Notes under the pieces: model-generated
The model's input: only the letters and a program-made list of their open reading frames with translations
What the model was told of the DNA's origin: nothing
The model's database searches: none
Translations under genes and position numbers: made by a program
Assembly: GCF_041929845.1 (NCBI RefSeq)
Contig: NZ_JBHEEH010000015.1
Coordinates: 1 to 55,132, forward strand
Direction of reading: 5' to 3'
DNA length: 55,132 nucleotides
From: Paenochrobactrum pullorum
Lineage (GTDB): Bacteria > Pseudomonadota > Alphaproteobacteria > Rhizobiales > Rhizobiaceae
Shown here: positions 46,834 through 55,132 of the stretch, piece by piece
Layout of the letters: each line of letters starts with the position of its first letter
Position numbering within the stretch: the stretch's first letter is position 1

Positions 46834-47133
46834 AACTTCACTGCTAAAATTATGACAAATAAGGTTATTTGCAATACCTCATATCAGCAATATCAATATG
46901 TTGCATAAAGACGCGGGCACCCCCTCCGCCATAATTAAAAAACATCAAAAAGATTTAGAGTTCACTTTCATACGGTTACAACCTGACGATTGTCTTTTTA
47001 CGCACTATATTTGATGCCCTGCTGTAGGGAATCAGACACTATATTTAAAAAAATCTTAAAAAACTTACTGGATGGGTTTGGGCATCCCTTCCAAACATAT
47101 CATCATATCTTTGATATTTGGGAGTGTGTTTAA
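46834..47133. other. Integrase upstream region, att site and prophage/host junction
   Basis: No gene. It contains the tRNA-Ser-like att segment at 46918-46931. Left of that, AT-rich repeats (CAATA and TATCA words) may hold integrase arm sites. Right of it the sequence becomes AT-rich host intergenic DNA before the SDR gene. Confidence 0.5.
46918..46931 (+). other. Probable attR: 3' end of a tRNA-Ser acceptor stem
   Basis: CACCCCCTCCGCCA corresponds to the end of the T stem, CCCCTCC acceptor strand, discriminator G and CCA of alphaproteobacterial tRNA-Ser with a GGAGGGG 5' strand. No tRNA body lies to its left here; the integrase does. The intact tRNA-Ser should therefore be at the left prophage end, outside the window. 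The exact core length cannot be set from one side. Confidence 0.6.
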
Positions 47134-48090
47134 ATGAAAAATGATTCCGTTCTCGTAATCGGAGGCTCAGGTTTCGTTGGCAGACAGGTGGTTAATTCGT
47201 TCTTGTCAGCCCACAAAAAGGTAACCGTTCTTAATCGCGGCAATATAGTGCTCGCTGGTGTTGAGCAGCTGATTGCAGATCGCAATGACATTAATGCACT
47301 CAAAACCGCATTAATGGGACGACACTTTGATGTCGTTATCGATACGAACTGCTACACACCACTACAAGCGCATTATTTAACGCAAGTGCTTCAAGAAACG
47401 TCACGTAATATAATCGTTATCTCAAGCGCTTCAGTCTATGCAGATGATGCCACACAACCACCCACGGAGAAAGAACCTACCGGTGGTGCCAGTGTCTGGA
47501 GTGTATACGGAAAAGAAAAAAGTGGTATGGAAGAAGTCTATCGTTTGGCTTCTCATGCTTACGATAAATGTATAATACTGCGCCCTCCTTATATTTTTGG
47601 CCCCCAAAACAGTAGTGACAGGGAAACTTGGTTTTGGGTACGACAAGCTGCGAATAAGCCTGTTTTGCTTCCTGGCAACGGTCTTTCAAAAGTTCAGTTT
47701 ATTCATGTGGAGGATGTTGCCAATGCAATTCTGCAGGTGGCTGAGGCTGACTATTTTAAACATGATACATTTAATATTGCTGACCCAACAATATTGACAT
47801 TTTCGCAACACGCCACACTGCTTGCGCAAGTCGCAGGCTTTCATGATAAGCAAATTGCGGTTGGCACGGCTGCTTCAGGCGCGGATGCCCGCTCATGGTT
47901 TCCTTTCCGTGATTATCCGTGCTTGGCCTCATCTGAAAAGATTGGCAATCAATTAGGGTGGTATCCGAAACAATCACTCTTTGACTCTTTCAAAAGCACA
48001 TTACAGCATTACCAATTGGCTTCATTAATAAAAACTATGATGCCAACCTCAACAGAGGATATGATATTGAAACGCCTCGGTATCTATTAA
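47134..48090 (+). CDS. NAD-dependent epimerase/dehydratase (extended SDR)
   Basis: 318 residues. The Rossmann motif is VLVIGGSGFVGRQVV (6-20), followed by VTVLNRGN, an ISSASVY catalytic serine strand and YGKEKSG with the YxxxK of extended SDRs. QFIHVEDVANAILQV and the C-terminal part match the nucleotide-sugar epimerase/reductase group (the isoflavone reductase- or mRNA-binding-type SDRs are closest in form). It is first in the host flank. Substrate unknown. ATG preceded by GGGAGTG. Confidence 0.88.
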   Translation: MKNDSVLVIGGSGFVGRQVVNSFLSAHKKVTVLNRGNIVLAGVEQLIADRNDINALKTALMGRHFDVVIDTNCYTPLQAHYLTQVLQETSRNIIVISSASVYADDATQPPTEKEPTGGASVWSVYGKEKSGMEEVYRLASHAYDKCIILRPPYIFGPQNSSDRETWFWVRQAANKPVLLPGNGLSKVQFIHVEDVANAILQVAEADYFKHDTFNIADPTILTFSQHATLLAQVAGFHDKQIAVGTAASGADARSWFPFRDYPCLASSEKIGNQLGWYPKQSLFDSFKSTLQHYQLASLIKTMMPTSTEDMILKRLGIY

Positions 48091-48271
48091 GTTTTATTGA
48101 TCACTTTTCAGTCCCCCCCATGTTCAGGGGAATTGTTTCAATTAATCAACTAAATTACATCTCACGCAGAAATTACGGATTATGGCAATCAGCCTTTTAG
48201 CTTGCACAAGATGACAAGTAGAAACTGATCAAAATCTCCGTAATGACCGAAACATAGATCTGAAATGATGA

Positions 48272-48305
48272 GTGTTTAAGATTATTTATGATAAATCTTA
48301 AACAC
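48272..48305. repeat. 12-pair inverted repeat upstream of the porin gene
   Basis: GTGTTTAAGATT and AATCTTAAACAC flank a 10-base AT-rich loop, ending 16 bases before the first porin ATG. It could be an operator, an mRNA 5' stabiliser or a transcriptional attenuator. It lacks a T run. Confidence 0.6.
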
Positions 48306-48321
48306 CACCTCATAAAGTGGG

Positions 48322-49056
48322 ATGGACATGAAAATTTTTACCCTTGCAGCAGCGACTGCAATTTTGGCAACACCAGTTTTTGCAGCTGATGCAATTGTCT
48401 ATAATGAGCCGGCGCCTGTAGCGGTGGATACTTTCTCATGGACAGGTGGATATATTGGGTTGAACGCTGGCTATGCCGGAGGCAAATTCAAGCACCCTTA
48501 TTCCTCTAAAGGTTATGATACTGTTTTTGAGGAAGAAGATAATGATTCCGGATCTCTTGATGTCACATCAAGCGGCTTTGCTGGCGGTGTACAGGCCGGT
48601 TATAACTGGCAGTTTAACAACAATGTGGTTGCCGGTGTTGAAGCAGACTTCCAAGGCTCCAACCTTAAAGGTGAAGTTAAATTAACTGATAATAACCTCA
48701 CCTTAAAAGCAGGCACCAAGGTCAACTGGTTTGGCACAGTGCGCGCACGTCTGGGGTATGTACCAACTGAACGCTTGATGGTCTACACAACCGGTGGTTA
48801 TGCTTATGGTAAAGTTAAATCATACGTTGATTTTGAGGGCGAAGGCGTATCAAAATCCAAGACAAAATCCGGCTGGACTGTTGGCGCTGGCGCTGAATAT
48901 GCATTGGCCAATAATTGGACATTGAAATCGGAATATCTTTACACAGACTTCGGTAAAACAAAACTGATGAACTATATCGATGATGGCGTCACCACTAAAC
49001 TGGACGCAAAAGTGAAGTTCCATACTGTGCGCGTTGGCTTGAATTACAAGTTCTGA
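48322..49056 (+). CDS. Omp25/Omp31-family outer membrane protein
   Basis: 244 residues (second in-frame ATG six bases later is possible). Residues 1-23 are a signal peptide ending ATPVFA-AD. The mature part opens with FSWTGGYIGLNAGYAGGKF, the classic start of the eight-stranded Omp25/Omp31/hemin-binding barrels of Brucella and Bartonella, and alternates aromatic and small residues through FGTVRARLGY, LMVYTTGGYAYG, WTVGAGAEYALANNW and a final VRVGLNYKF with terminal Phe. It is an abundant surface barrel; ligand binding cannot be read from the sequence. Confidence 0.93.
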   Translation: MDMKIFTLAAATAILATPVFAADAIVYNEPAPVAVDTFSWTGGYIGLNAGYAGGKFKHPYSSKGYDTVFEEEDNDSGSLDVTSSGFAGGVQAGYNWQFNNNVVAGVEADFQGSNLKGEVKLTDNNLTLKAGTKVNWFGTVRARLGYVPTERLMVYTTGGYAYGKVKSYVDFEGEGVSKSKTKSGWTVGAGAEYALANNWTLKSEYLYTDFGKTKLMNYIDDGVTTKLDAKVKFHTVRVGLNYKF

Positions 49057-49079
49057 TCTCCTCTAAGCGCATTGAAAAG

Positions 49080-49106
49080 CCGCCTGAATTTCAGGCGGTT
49101 TTTTTA
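49080..49106 (+). terminator. Intrinsic terminator of the porin gene
   Basis: CCGCCTGA, loop ATT, TCAGGCGG and a run of T. Strong, 24 bases past the porin stop. Confidence 0.9.
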
Positions 49107-49300
49107 TTTTTAAAATTCATAAGAGTTAAAACAAACACGAAATATGATTGATACTGATGATTGATTTGAGAGGAAGATGCACTATCGCTGAGCCAGCCGA
49201 TGAGACAATAAATAGCCCTTTTGATATAATTTATGCTATGAGCCCGTGATAAATCAGAATAACCACCATAGCAGGTATATTTAATGAACCGGTTATACCC

Positions 49301-49831
49301 ATGCTGAATGATTTCATTCAATCGACTTTGAACATTGTTCAGCAATATAGCCACTTGGCTCCATTCATTGCCTTTATATTGTCATTTTGTGAATCTCTCG
49401 CTTTTCTGTCCTTATTAGCGCCTGCAACCACTATTTTGATTGGCATGGGGGCACTGATAGGCGTAGCTAATCTCGATTTCTTTACAATTTGGATTTCTGC
49501 AGCCCTGGGTGCATTTCTGGGTGACTGGGTTTCTTACTGGCTAGGAAGACGCTATAAAACACAAATTCTCAATATCTGGCCGCTTTCAAAATATCCTGAT
49601 ATGGCTCGCAATGGTGAACTTTTTTTTAAACGTTGGGGAACTTGGAGTGTCTTCATTGGTCGTTTTTGGGGCCCATTAAGAGCAATCGTGCCTTTAATGG
49701 CAGGTATTATGAATTTACCGCAAATTTTATTTCAGCTTGCTAATTTTTCTTCTGCTGCCATTTGGGCGTTTGCCATGTTGGCACCAGGTGCATTTGCACT
49801 TGATGCGAAGTGGTTGGAATGGATCAAGTGA
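49301..49831 (+). CDS. DedA-family membrane protein
   Basis: 176 residues with four or five hydrophobic segments. FCESLAFLSLLAPATTILIGMGALIG, GAFLGDWVSYWLGRRYK and the GRFWGPLRAIVPLMAGIMNLP motif are characteristic of DedA/SNARE-associated (VTT) proteins, thought to flip or recycle polyprenyl phosphate or phospholipids in the inner membrane. It is a little shorter than typical DedA proteins (about 200 residues), ending at LEWIK. Confidence 0.9.
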   Translation: MLNDFIQSTLNIVQQYSHLAPFIAFILSFCESLAFLSLLAPATTILIGMGALIGVANLDFFTIWISAALGAFLGDWVSYWLGRRYKTQILNIWPLSKYPDMARNGELFFKRWGTWSVFIGRFWGPLRAIVPLMAGIMNLPQILFQLANFSSAAIWAFAMLAPGAFALDAKWLEWIK

Positions 49832-49887
49832 TCATTTGCCTTTTGGTTAGTAATAACTCATAGGCTTAAGTAAAAAAGGATTGCTTA

Positions 49888-50568
49888 ATGTCGTATGCTG
49901 CTGATTTCTTTAAATACACAGCGCTTGTTGTAATCGGGCTTCTCCCAATCATGAATCCGCTGACAACAATTCCACTCTTTATGGCGCTGACAAACCGCAT
50001 GACCGCTGAGAAAAAACGTAAACAAGCGGCAAAAGCTTGTATTTATGCGTTTTGTATTCTGGCCACTTTTCTTCTTTTGGGTAAAGGGATCATCACACTC
50101 TTCGGCATTTCCATGCCAGGGATTCGTGTTGCGGGCGGTATCATCATTTTGATTTTAGCTTTGCGGATGGTGTTTTCTGGCAGCGATCCTTCATCTGAAG
50201 TGGAATCCAGTGCATCAGATATCAAAAAAGCAGATATGGATTATTCATTTTCGCCTTTAGCCATGCCAAGCCTTGCAGGCCCCGGTTCCATTGCGGTTGT
50301 TATGGGATTTGGTTCACAAATTCCGGCAGGGCAAATGATTATGGGGCATGTTCATATTCTGATCGGTATCGGAATTGTAGCAACTATCGCTTATATCACC
50401 TTATCCGCTTCCAAATGGATCGAAAAATTACTTGGCAAACACGGAACTCAGGCCATATCAAAAATCATGGGTTTCCTGCTCACTTGTATTGCTGTTCAAT
50501 TTTTAGCCTCAGGCGTTCGCGATTTTTATTATGAATTTGCAAGTCTCGGCGCACACGCAGCGCTTTAA
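49888..50568 (+). CDS. MarC-family integral membrane protein
   Basis: 226 residues with six predicted membrane helices. TALVVIGLLPIMNPLTTIPLFMALT, GIRVAGGIIILILALRMVF and SPLAMPSLAGPGSIAVVMGF match the MarC/UPF0056 family. No ligand binding motif is obvious; transport function in this family is unproven. It is independent of DedA, with its own start region (AAAAAAGGATTGCTT). Confidence 0.92.
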   Translation: MSYAADFFKYTALVVIGLLPIMNPLTTIPLFMALTNRMTAEKKRKQAAKACIYAFCILATFLLLGKGIITLFGISMPGIRVAGGIIILILALRMVFSGSDPSSEVESSASDIKKADMDYSFSPLAMPSLAGPGSIAVVMGFGSQIPAGQMIMGHVHILIGIGIVATIAYITLSASKWIEKLLGKHGTQAISKIMGFLLTCIAVQFLASGVRDFYYEFASLGAHAAL

Positions 50569-50576
50569 ATAAAAAA

Positions 50577-50603
50577 GCCGGAAAATCTATTTCCGGCCTT
50601 TTT
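50577..50603 (+). terminator. Intrinsic terminator of the marC-like gene
   Basis: GCCGGAAA, five-base loop, TTTCCGGC, then CTTTTTC. Immediately after the MarC stop codon. Confidence 0.85.
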
Positions 50604-50791
50604 CTCGTAATTTAATCTGATTAAATTTTATATGCAAAAGCGCCACTAAATAACATGATGATCAGATTCATATTATTTGACTTCAACGTTATAATTAATC
50701 ATAGATTATCTCATCTTCCGTTTTAAGTGAGAAATCATATTTCTTCGCAGCACGAATTTGATTTTTATAGCTAGCTATATCAGCCTGTACC

Positions 50792-51052
50792 ATGACAGAA
50801 GTTGAAAAGGATGCAAAGCTTTCTACGCCTCGCATACCGCTGAGTGATGGTTCATTTTTCACTCAAAGGGCAACACCGAACTCTACTTGCCGCGAAAAAT
50901 GGGCTGAAATTAACCGTGTCCAGAAAATTGTCATGCAAGATGACTTTGTGAAGCGCGGAAAAGGTGAGCGACTTGTATTTAGCTATCAGGTCAATCTTTT
51001 AGGTGATTTTACCGATAAGAGTAAGAAATTTGTCATAAACAATGGTCGCTAA
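50792..51052 (+). CDS. Hypothetical protein of uncertain reality
   Basis: 86 residues (MTEVEKDAKLSTPRIPLSDGSF...), hydrophilic, with no ribosome site before the ATG and no recognised family. The opposite strand at 50695-50793 carries another short frame (VQADIASYKNQIRAAKKYDF), so this stretch may hold decayed genes rather than one intact gene. Confidence 0.3.
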   Translation: MTEVEKDAKLSTPRIPLSDGSFFTQRATPNSTCREKWAEINRVQKIVMQDDFVKRGKGERLVFSYQVNLLGDFTDKSKKFVINNGR

Positions 51053-51157
51053 ATATAGTACTTTGTTTTGTGGTAAGGATAACCATCCGCAGTTCAACGA
51101 TATACTGCATTCATTTTTTATTCTCAAATTCTCGCATACGGACGATATGATTACCTG

Positions 51158-52510
51158 TTAGGCAATTCCGCTGTGAGATTCATGGGGTTGTTTTTTAGGC
51201 TTAATGCCAGCCTGAAGCAAAGTTCTGTCAAGCAGCTGCTCGTAAATCGGTTTTCCACCAATCCATTCTGCTGTTAAATTTGCCATGAGACAGGCAATTA
51301 TAAGCGGTACCGCCATATCATAAGCCCCAGTCAGTTCAAGTGTGAGAACAATACCCACAACTGGTGCGCGTACGGATGCAGTAAAAAGCGCTCCCATAGC
51401 TGCGATCACAAATGCCACTGCTGCAATAGTGGTTTCCGGAAAAAGAATGTCTAAAATACCGGAAAATGAAAGCCCTATGCAGGTGGCAAGAGTAAGCATT
51501 GGAGCAAAAATACCACCTGGCACACCACTTGAATAACTGCCGACCGTGGTAAAATAACGTGTAACGGCCAACAAGAGCAAAAGAGCCAACCCAATTTTTT
51601 GATGCGTTAATTGCAGGATGACATTTTCACCACCAGTAACTGATTGTGGTAATATGATGAAAAGTGCACCTACGGACAAACCAATGAGTGCCGGATAGAG
51701 ATAGGGTACAATTTTCTGTATACGACTTGCAAAATTAACTGCCCACATAATGCCGGCATTTAAAGCCACGCCCACAAAGCCAAACAAACATCCCAGCACG
51801 ACAAAAGCCGGTAAATACAGAAGTTCGACCTTCACATCAGGCATCGACATGTCCGGAGCTGTACCGCCGATGATTTGGGTAAATATCGTCGCAAGCAAAG
51901 CCGACGCTATCACGCCCATATAAGTACGGAAAGTATACGGAAATTGTTTTCGCGTTTCCTCGATGATAAACAAAATCCCCGCTAACGGAGCATTAAAAGC
52001 ACATGCAAGACCTGCTGCCGCGCCAGCGGCTAAAATACCACGTCTTTCAGCATCACTGACTTTGAAAAAACTTGTAATCGCGGCTCCAAACGAAGCGCCA
52101 ATGTGAATAGTTGGACCTTCACGTCCCAAGACTAATCCAGATGAAATAGCACTAATACCTACGAGGAATTTTACTGGTAAAATGCGCTTCCAACGAACGT
52201 CTCTCAATCCCTCGATAGCGCCTTCAATTTCCTGAACGCCACTGCCGCTTGCTTCCGGTGCAAAACGGCGTACAATATAAGCTGATAAAACAGTACAGAT
52301 CATCACTATAAGTGAGGAAATTACGATAAGGGATATACCATTAAAGTATTCACTTAATTTTTGTGGCCATCTCATCATTTCATTAATGATGAGATGGAAA
52401 TAAGATCCAGCTATTCCTGTAAAAATACCAGTTAGTGCTGCAAGAAAAATGTAACGTGCCTGCGCCCGATGATTGCCCGGTTTGTCGATCTGTAATGTCC
52501 GATCATCCAT
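51158..52510 (-). CDS. ClC-family chloride channel/transporter
   Basis: 450 residues, about ten or more membrane helices. Selectivity-filter motifs are present: GSGVQE (near 88), GREGPTIHIG with the gating Glu, and YSSGVPGGIFAP; LFIIEETR contains the internal proton glutamate position and a Tyr-bearing C-terminal helix follows. All ClC signatures are intact, so an H+/Cl- exchanger of the ClcA type is most likely. No CBS domains. Confidence 0.93.
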   Translation of the reverse strand: MDDRTLQIDKPGNHRAQARYIFLAALTGIFTGIAGSYFHLIINEMMRWPQKLSEYFNGISLIVISSLIVMICTVLSAYIVRRFAPEASGSGVQEIEGAIEGLRDVRWKRILPVKFLVGISAISSGLVLGREGPTIHIGASFGAAITSFFKVSDAERRGILAAGAAAGLACAFNAPLAGILFIIEETRKQFPYTFRTYMGVIASALLATIFTQIIGGTAPDMSMPDVKVELLYLPAFVVLGCLFGFVGVALNAGIMWAVNFASRIQKIVPYLYPALIGLSVGALFIILPQSVTGGENVILQLTHQKIGLALLLLLAVTRYFTTVGSYSSGVPGGIFAPMLTLATCIGLSFSGILDILFPETTIAAVAFVIAAMGALFTASVRAPVVGIVLTLELTGAYDMAVPLIIACLMANLTAEWIGGKPIYEQLLDRTLLQAGIKPKKQPHESHSGIA

Positions 52511-52961
52511 CTCAGGCTCTCCAGAATATAAATACTAACAGTTTAAAAGCATAATCGTGTGCAAGGTCAAGCAATCACATTCATCTGACAAAGTCTAGTA
52601 TTTGCACGTTAAAGCATGAAATAGAAACTGACTTATTAAGGAAAATCGAATTTAAGTTTGTTAATTAAGAAGGTCTGCAATTAAAACAGACCATAAAAAA
52701 TATATTTAGACCAAATCAGCGATAATGTTTCGAAGATTTGGGACTAAGTTTCCCCTAACTTTCCTTCGCACGTTTTCAATTTTTAAATTCAGTATAATTT
52801 ATTTTTTCCCCAGCTATCGTTTTAATTGAGACTATCCCGCGTAATTTCATATAATTTCGGATATTCCCGTTTACTGCCATATGATGTTGCGGGTTTACAC
52901 TAACCAAAACGAAAGCTGTAAACCAAGCTGACGGACAGTATAAGCTAAGTTATTGATTTCA
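52511..52961. other. AT-rich host intergenic region
   Basis: I find no gene, tRNA or strong terminator here. Runs of T/A and scattered TTTAAA words only. It may contain the ClC promoter near the right edge of that gene. Confidence 0.5.
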
Positions 52962-53038
<77 letters not shown>

Positions 53039-53338
53039 AACCTATGAAAGCCTTAGAATATAAAGACTTTTTAAGCAAGTTCATTAAATCAAGAAAAAGA
53101 ACAAAATGCAGACAAATGTAGCTTGTGGGACTTATTAGCACCGAAAGTCCCACCCAAAACCCCACAAATATTCTTTATTTGTTCCGCTATTTATGTGGAT
53201 GAAAAATTTCAGTTAGCAAGACCATCAAAAATATATTTGACTCTCCAACTGAATTGGAACATTTAAAGAACAAGTTAGTCTTTATGAAAATATCTTCAAC
53301 CCTTTTGTGCACGTTTAGCGCCACGGGATAACTGTGCC
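53039..53338. other. Host intergenic stretch with an inverted repeat
   Basis: No gene. A nine-pair inverted repeat (GTGGGACTT at 53125-53133, AAGTCCCAC at 53145-53153) lies about 90 bases beyond the tRNA-Pro 5' end, followed by a second CCCCAC word. It resembles the debris of an integration event next to a tRNA gene, but there is no integrase here. Confidence 0.4.
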
Positions 53339-53590
53339 ATGAGTTGGAAAAGCCAAATACAAGTCCGTGATCTGGACGATGATCAGCGCTTAGAAATGAT
53401 TTGTGAAAAGTGTCGCCGCCTTGTTTACATCAAGAAGGCGGACATTTGTAAGAAGGAAGGATATGAGCAGCTTTACCTTGATGAAGTTGAGCGGCGCTCA
53501 CGATGCCGCGGCAAAGGATGCGATGGTCGATTCCGCATGGCTATGGAGCGCCTTAAAGAGTTGAGCGGTTTTGTGGGCGGCATAGCATGA
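53339..53590 (+). CDS. Conserved zinc-ribbon-like hypothetical protein
   Basis: 83 residues. MICEKCRRLVYIKKADICKKEG and RSRCRGKGCDGRFRMAMERL contain cysteine pairs (CEKC, CRGKGC) able to bind zinc. The start MSWKSQIQVRDLDDDQRLEM and end KELSGFVGGIA match a small Rhizobiales family often found in phage or plasmid regions. Alone here, it may be left from a second element. No precise function known. Confidence 0.65.
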   Translation: MSWKSQIQVRDLDDDQRLEMICEKCRRLVYIKKADICKKEGYEQLYLDEVERRSRCRGKGCDGRFRMAMERLKELSGFVGGIA

Positions 53591-53864
53591 GCGATGAAAA
53601 GAAGGTCAGAACATCCAAGGGCATCGATGATGCTTAAGGATGAAGGCGATGAGTAAATGGTAAAAAACTGAACATAAAGATGATGTTCATTAATCAATAT
53701 CATCGGATTTTAATTTTAAAAGTGGTTATCAAATCTAAATATATAACCGTTGCTTATCTAATATAATTAATATTATCAATTAAGATAATTTACTGCGACC
53801 ATAAAGATAGATAGGAAGTAAATAGATAGCTCAAAATTAATTTATGGTAAAAGGTAAAGTTGTA

Positions 53865-54521
53865 ATGGAATACTATGGCTATTTGCTACTCAAATTCTTC
53901 ATCGGATTTACGATTGTAATTACGCATATGAATCTGTCTGGCAAAACCCAGTTATCACAAATGACACCAGTCGATTTTATCGGTAATTTTGTTCTAGGCG
54001 GGATAATTGGTGGTGTTATCTACAGTGATACAATTCCAATGCTGCAGTATATTGCTGTTTTGATTATTGGCGTTTGCCTGATCGGCCTACTGAATGCGAT
54101 AACGAAGCATATTAGTTTCATTCGAAGTTTGGCAATGGGAGATCCAATTCCAATAATAAAAAATGGCGAATTTATTATGGAAAATATTCGCCGTAAGCGA
54201 AACAAAATAGACATAATCAACGTTTCATCACGTCTACATGCCAAGGGCATCAATTCTTTTCAAGAAATCGCCTATGCGCAAATAGAGCCGAGCGGGGATA
54301 TTACTGTCATTTGTAAAGGCAATATAATGCCTTCACTCATTCTGATGAAAGACGGCAACCCCATACCGTCAGCACTGCACGAAATAGCCAAAGATAATGA
54401 CTGGATTTTTAAGCGGCTTAAATCTGCCCATATCGACCCAGATGATGTATTTATAATCGAATATTTCGAAGAAAAAATGCATGTCATATTCAATGATGGC
54501 AAAGTCAAAACTGTAAAATGA
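53865..54521 (+). CDS. DUF421/YetF-family membrane protein
   Basis: 218 residues from the ATG at 53865 with AAAGGTAAAG upstream. Three N-terminal helices (YGYLLLKFFIGFTIVITHMNL, VDFIGNFVLGGIIGGVIY, YIAVLIIGVCLIGLLN) are followed by a soluble domain with GDPIPIIKNGEF and NVSSRLHAKGINSFQEIAYAQIEPSG, which match YetF. The family oligomerises through the soluble domain; physiological role unclear. Confidence 0.9.
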   Translation: MEYYGYLLLKFFIGFTIVITHMNLSGKTQLSQMTPVDFIGNFVLGGIIGGVIYSDTIPMLQYIAVLIIGVCLIGLLNAITKHISFIRSLAMGDPIPIIKNGEFIMENIRRKRNKIDIINVSSRLHAKGINSFQEIAYAQIEPSGDITVICKGNIMPSLILMKDGNPIPSALHEIAKDNDWIFKRLKSAHIDPDDVFIIEYFEEKMHVIFNDGKVKTVK

Positions 54522-54682
54522 TAGCTACCATTGATAGTCATCCCCTCAACTCTGGCTCTTGGGCGGCCTCAACCATTTCACAATGGCTTCAAACCGCCGT
54601 AAGCGGTGTTTTGGTCCCACCTATTTTTCGTTTTTCTGATCTGTCATTGAAATTTCGCCAATATACATAGCGGAGTTTCTCC

Positions 54683-55068
54683 ATGGAGCTTCGAATAGAG
54701 TTTTTCACAACAGATCAGAGTAAGTGTGGTAAACATCGTCAGTGGTCGACCGATTTAAAGGCGCGGATTGTTTCGGAAAGCTTGCGGCCTGGCGTGACGG
54801 TTCAGCAAGTCGCAGATCGTTATGGTGTTCGGGCGAATACCTGTCTTCGTGGCGCACGCTGGCGCGCAAAGGCAAGCTTGTGTTGCCTGCACCCGTGGAT
54901 GAGACGGAGTTTGCAGCAATCGTTGTCGAGAAGCAGGTCGTTGAACCGGTAACACCTACGGCTTCTCGCGTTGAGATCTTTTTCTGATCTGTCATTATCC
55001 GGTTGGAAGACGGTGTCTGCTCATCCCGGATCGCAGCTGTTGCAAGTGCGCTTGCGGCTCAATCATGA
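54683..55068 (+). pseudogene. IS66 tnpA (orf1) with frameshift and internal stop
   Basis: The first 54 codons read HRQWSTDLKARIVSESLRPGVTVQQVADRYGV, a normal IS66 OrfA helix-turn-helix. At about 54840 the frame shifts by one base (a single missing C explains it); the shifted frame continues SSWRTLARKGKLVLP and EFAAIVVEK, then meets a TGA at about 54985 within the repeated segment, and after it VIIRLEDGVCSSRIAAVASAL until the TGA at 55066-55068. Two lesions indicate a non-functional gene. Confidence 0.8.
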
Positions 55069-55132
55069 TCTTTCCTTCCAATCGGGTGCGGATCATGGTG
55101 GCAACAAAGCCTGTTGACTTTCGCAAAGGCCA
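55065..55132 (+). CDS. IS66 TnpB (orf2), N-terminal part
   Basis: MIFPSNRVRIMVATKPVDF then RKG to the window end: the invariant start of IS66-family TnpB (NRVRIMVATKPVDFRKG). Its ATG overlaps the tnpA stop (ATGA) as usual in these elements. Only 22 codons are visible. Confidence 0.85.
   Translation, partial: MIFPSNRVRIMVATKPVDFRKG

Larger units (their letters stand above)
54599..55132 (+). mobile_element. IS66-family insertion sequence, left part (decayed, truncated by window)
   Basis: The left inverted repeat begins GTAAGCGGTGTTTTGGTC at 54599, the usual IS66-family start. Inside, the tnpA-like gene is damaged and the beginning of tnpB reads normally to the window edge. TTTTTCTGATCTGTCATT occurs at about 54630 and again at about 54980; this 18-base direct repeat flanks tnpA. 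Confidence 0.75.

Noticed and set aside
49091..49354. 87-codon minus-strand frame after the porin
   Set aside because: Overlaps the porin terminator and the dedA-like start, no ribosome site; a chance frame in AT-rich DNA.
50695..50793. Short minus-strand frame opposite the start of the 86-codon gene
   Set aside because: Too short, no ribosome site; possibly a gene remnant but not supportable.

Overview
The window is mostly one prophage of a siphovirus-like, HK97-type temperate phage, followed by host chromosome on the right. The host looks like a moderate-to-low GC alphaproteobacterium of the Hyphomicrobiales, close to Bartonellaceae/Brucellaceae: the flank carries an Omp25/Omp31-family outer-membrane protein, and the phage proteins resemble those of Rhizobiales phages. 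Genus is an inference; no rRNA is present.

Layout, read from the integrase leftwards. The right prophage end is near 46.9 kb, where the 3' end of a tRNA-Ser acceptor stem remains beside a P4-type tyrosine integrase (45.7-46.8 kb) and an AlpA-type excisionase. From 42.4 to 45.7 kb lie a LexA-like repressor, two nearly identical divergent early promoters carrying the same operator, a membrane protein of possible superinfection-exclusion type, and a run of overlapping small rightward genes. From 41.9 kb down to 17.5 kb runs the leftward early/replication region: two ParB-like proteins, SH3-like repeat protein, small membrane proteins plus an SPFH/band-7 protein, an AAA ATPase broken by one in-frame UGA, DUF669, a nucleotidyltransferase-like protein, a Cas4/RecB-like nuclease, a sigma-like factor, a DEAD/DEAH helicase interrupted by an intein, three DNA methyltransferases, an EF-hand exported protein, a primase-polymerase/helicase, an HWE histidine kinase, a VRR nuclease and a possible late regulator. 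Four phage tRNAs follow (17.0-17.3 kb).

From 16.9 kb to the left edge is the late module in standard order: HNH, TerS, TerL, portal, ClpP-like protease, capsid, connectors, tail tube, frameshifting tail chaperones, tape measure and minor tail genes. Lysis genes, host-recognition genes and the left att site must lie beyond position 1. Between the chaperones and the tape measure sits an AT-richer accessory cassette (4.5-7.4 kb): a ribbon-helix-helix gene divergent from an antirepressor-like gene with a palindromic operator between them, an unrecognised 181-codon gene and a Cas2/VapD-fold-like protein.

The host flank (47.1-55.1 kb) holds an SDR epimerase, Omp25-like porin, DedA, MarC, ClC transporter, tRNA-Pro(GGG), a DUF421/YetF protein and the decayed left end of an IS66-family element. 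Recurrent sequence-level signals worth attention are a repeated gene-start leader (CACCAC...GAGGAGAT) before more than a dozen early genes, a recurrent ANDN tetrapeptide in many unrelated early proteins, a long second reading frame inside the cytosine methyltransferase gene, and an iteron-like inverted-repeat region at 19.2-19.35 kb.
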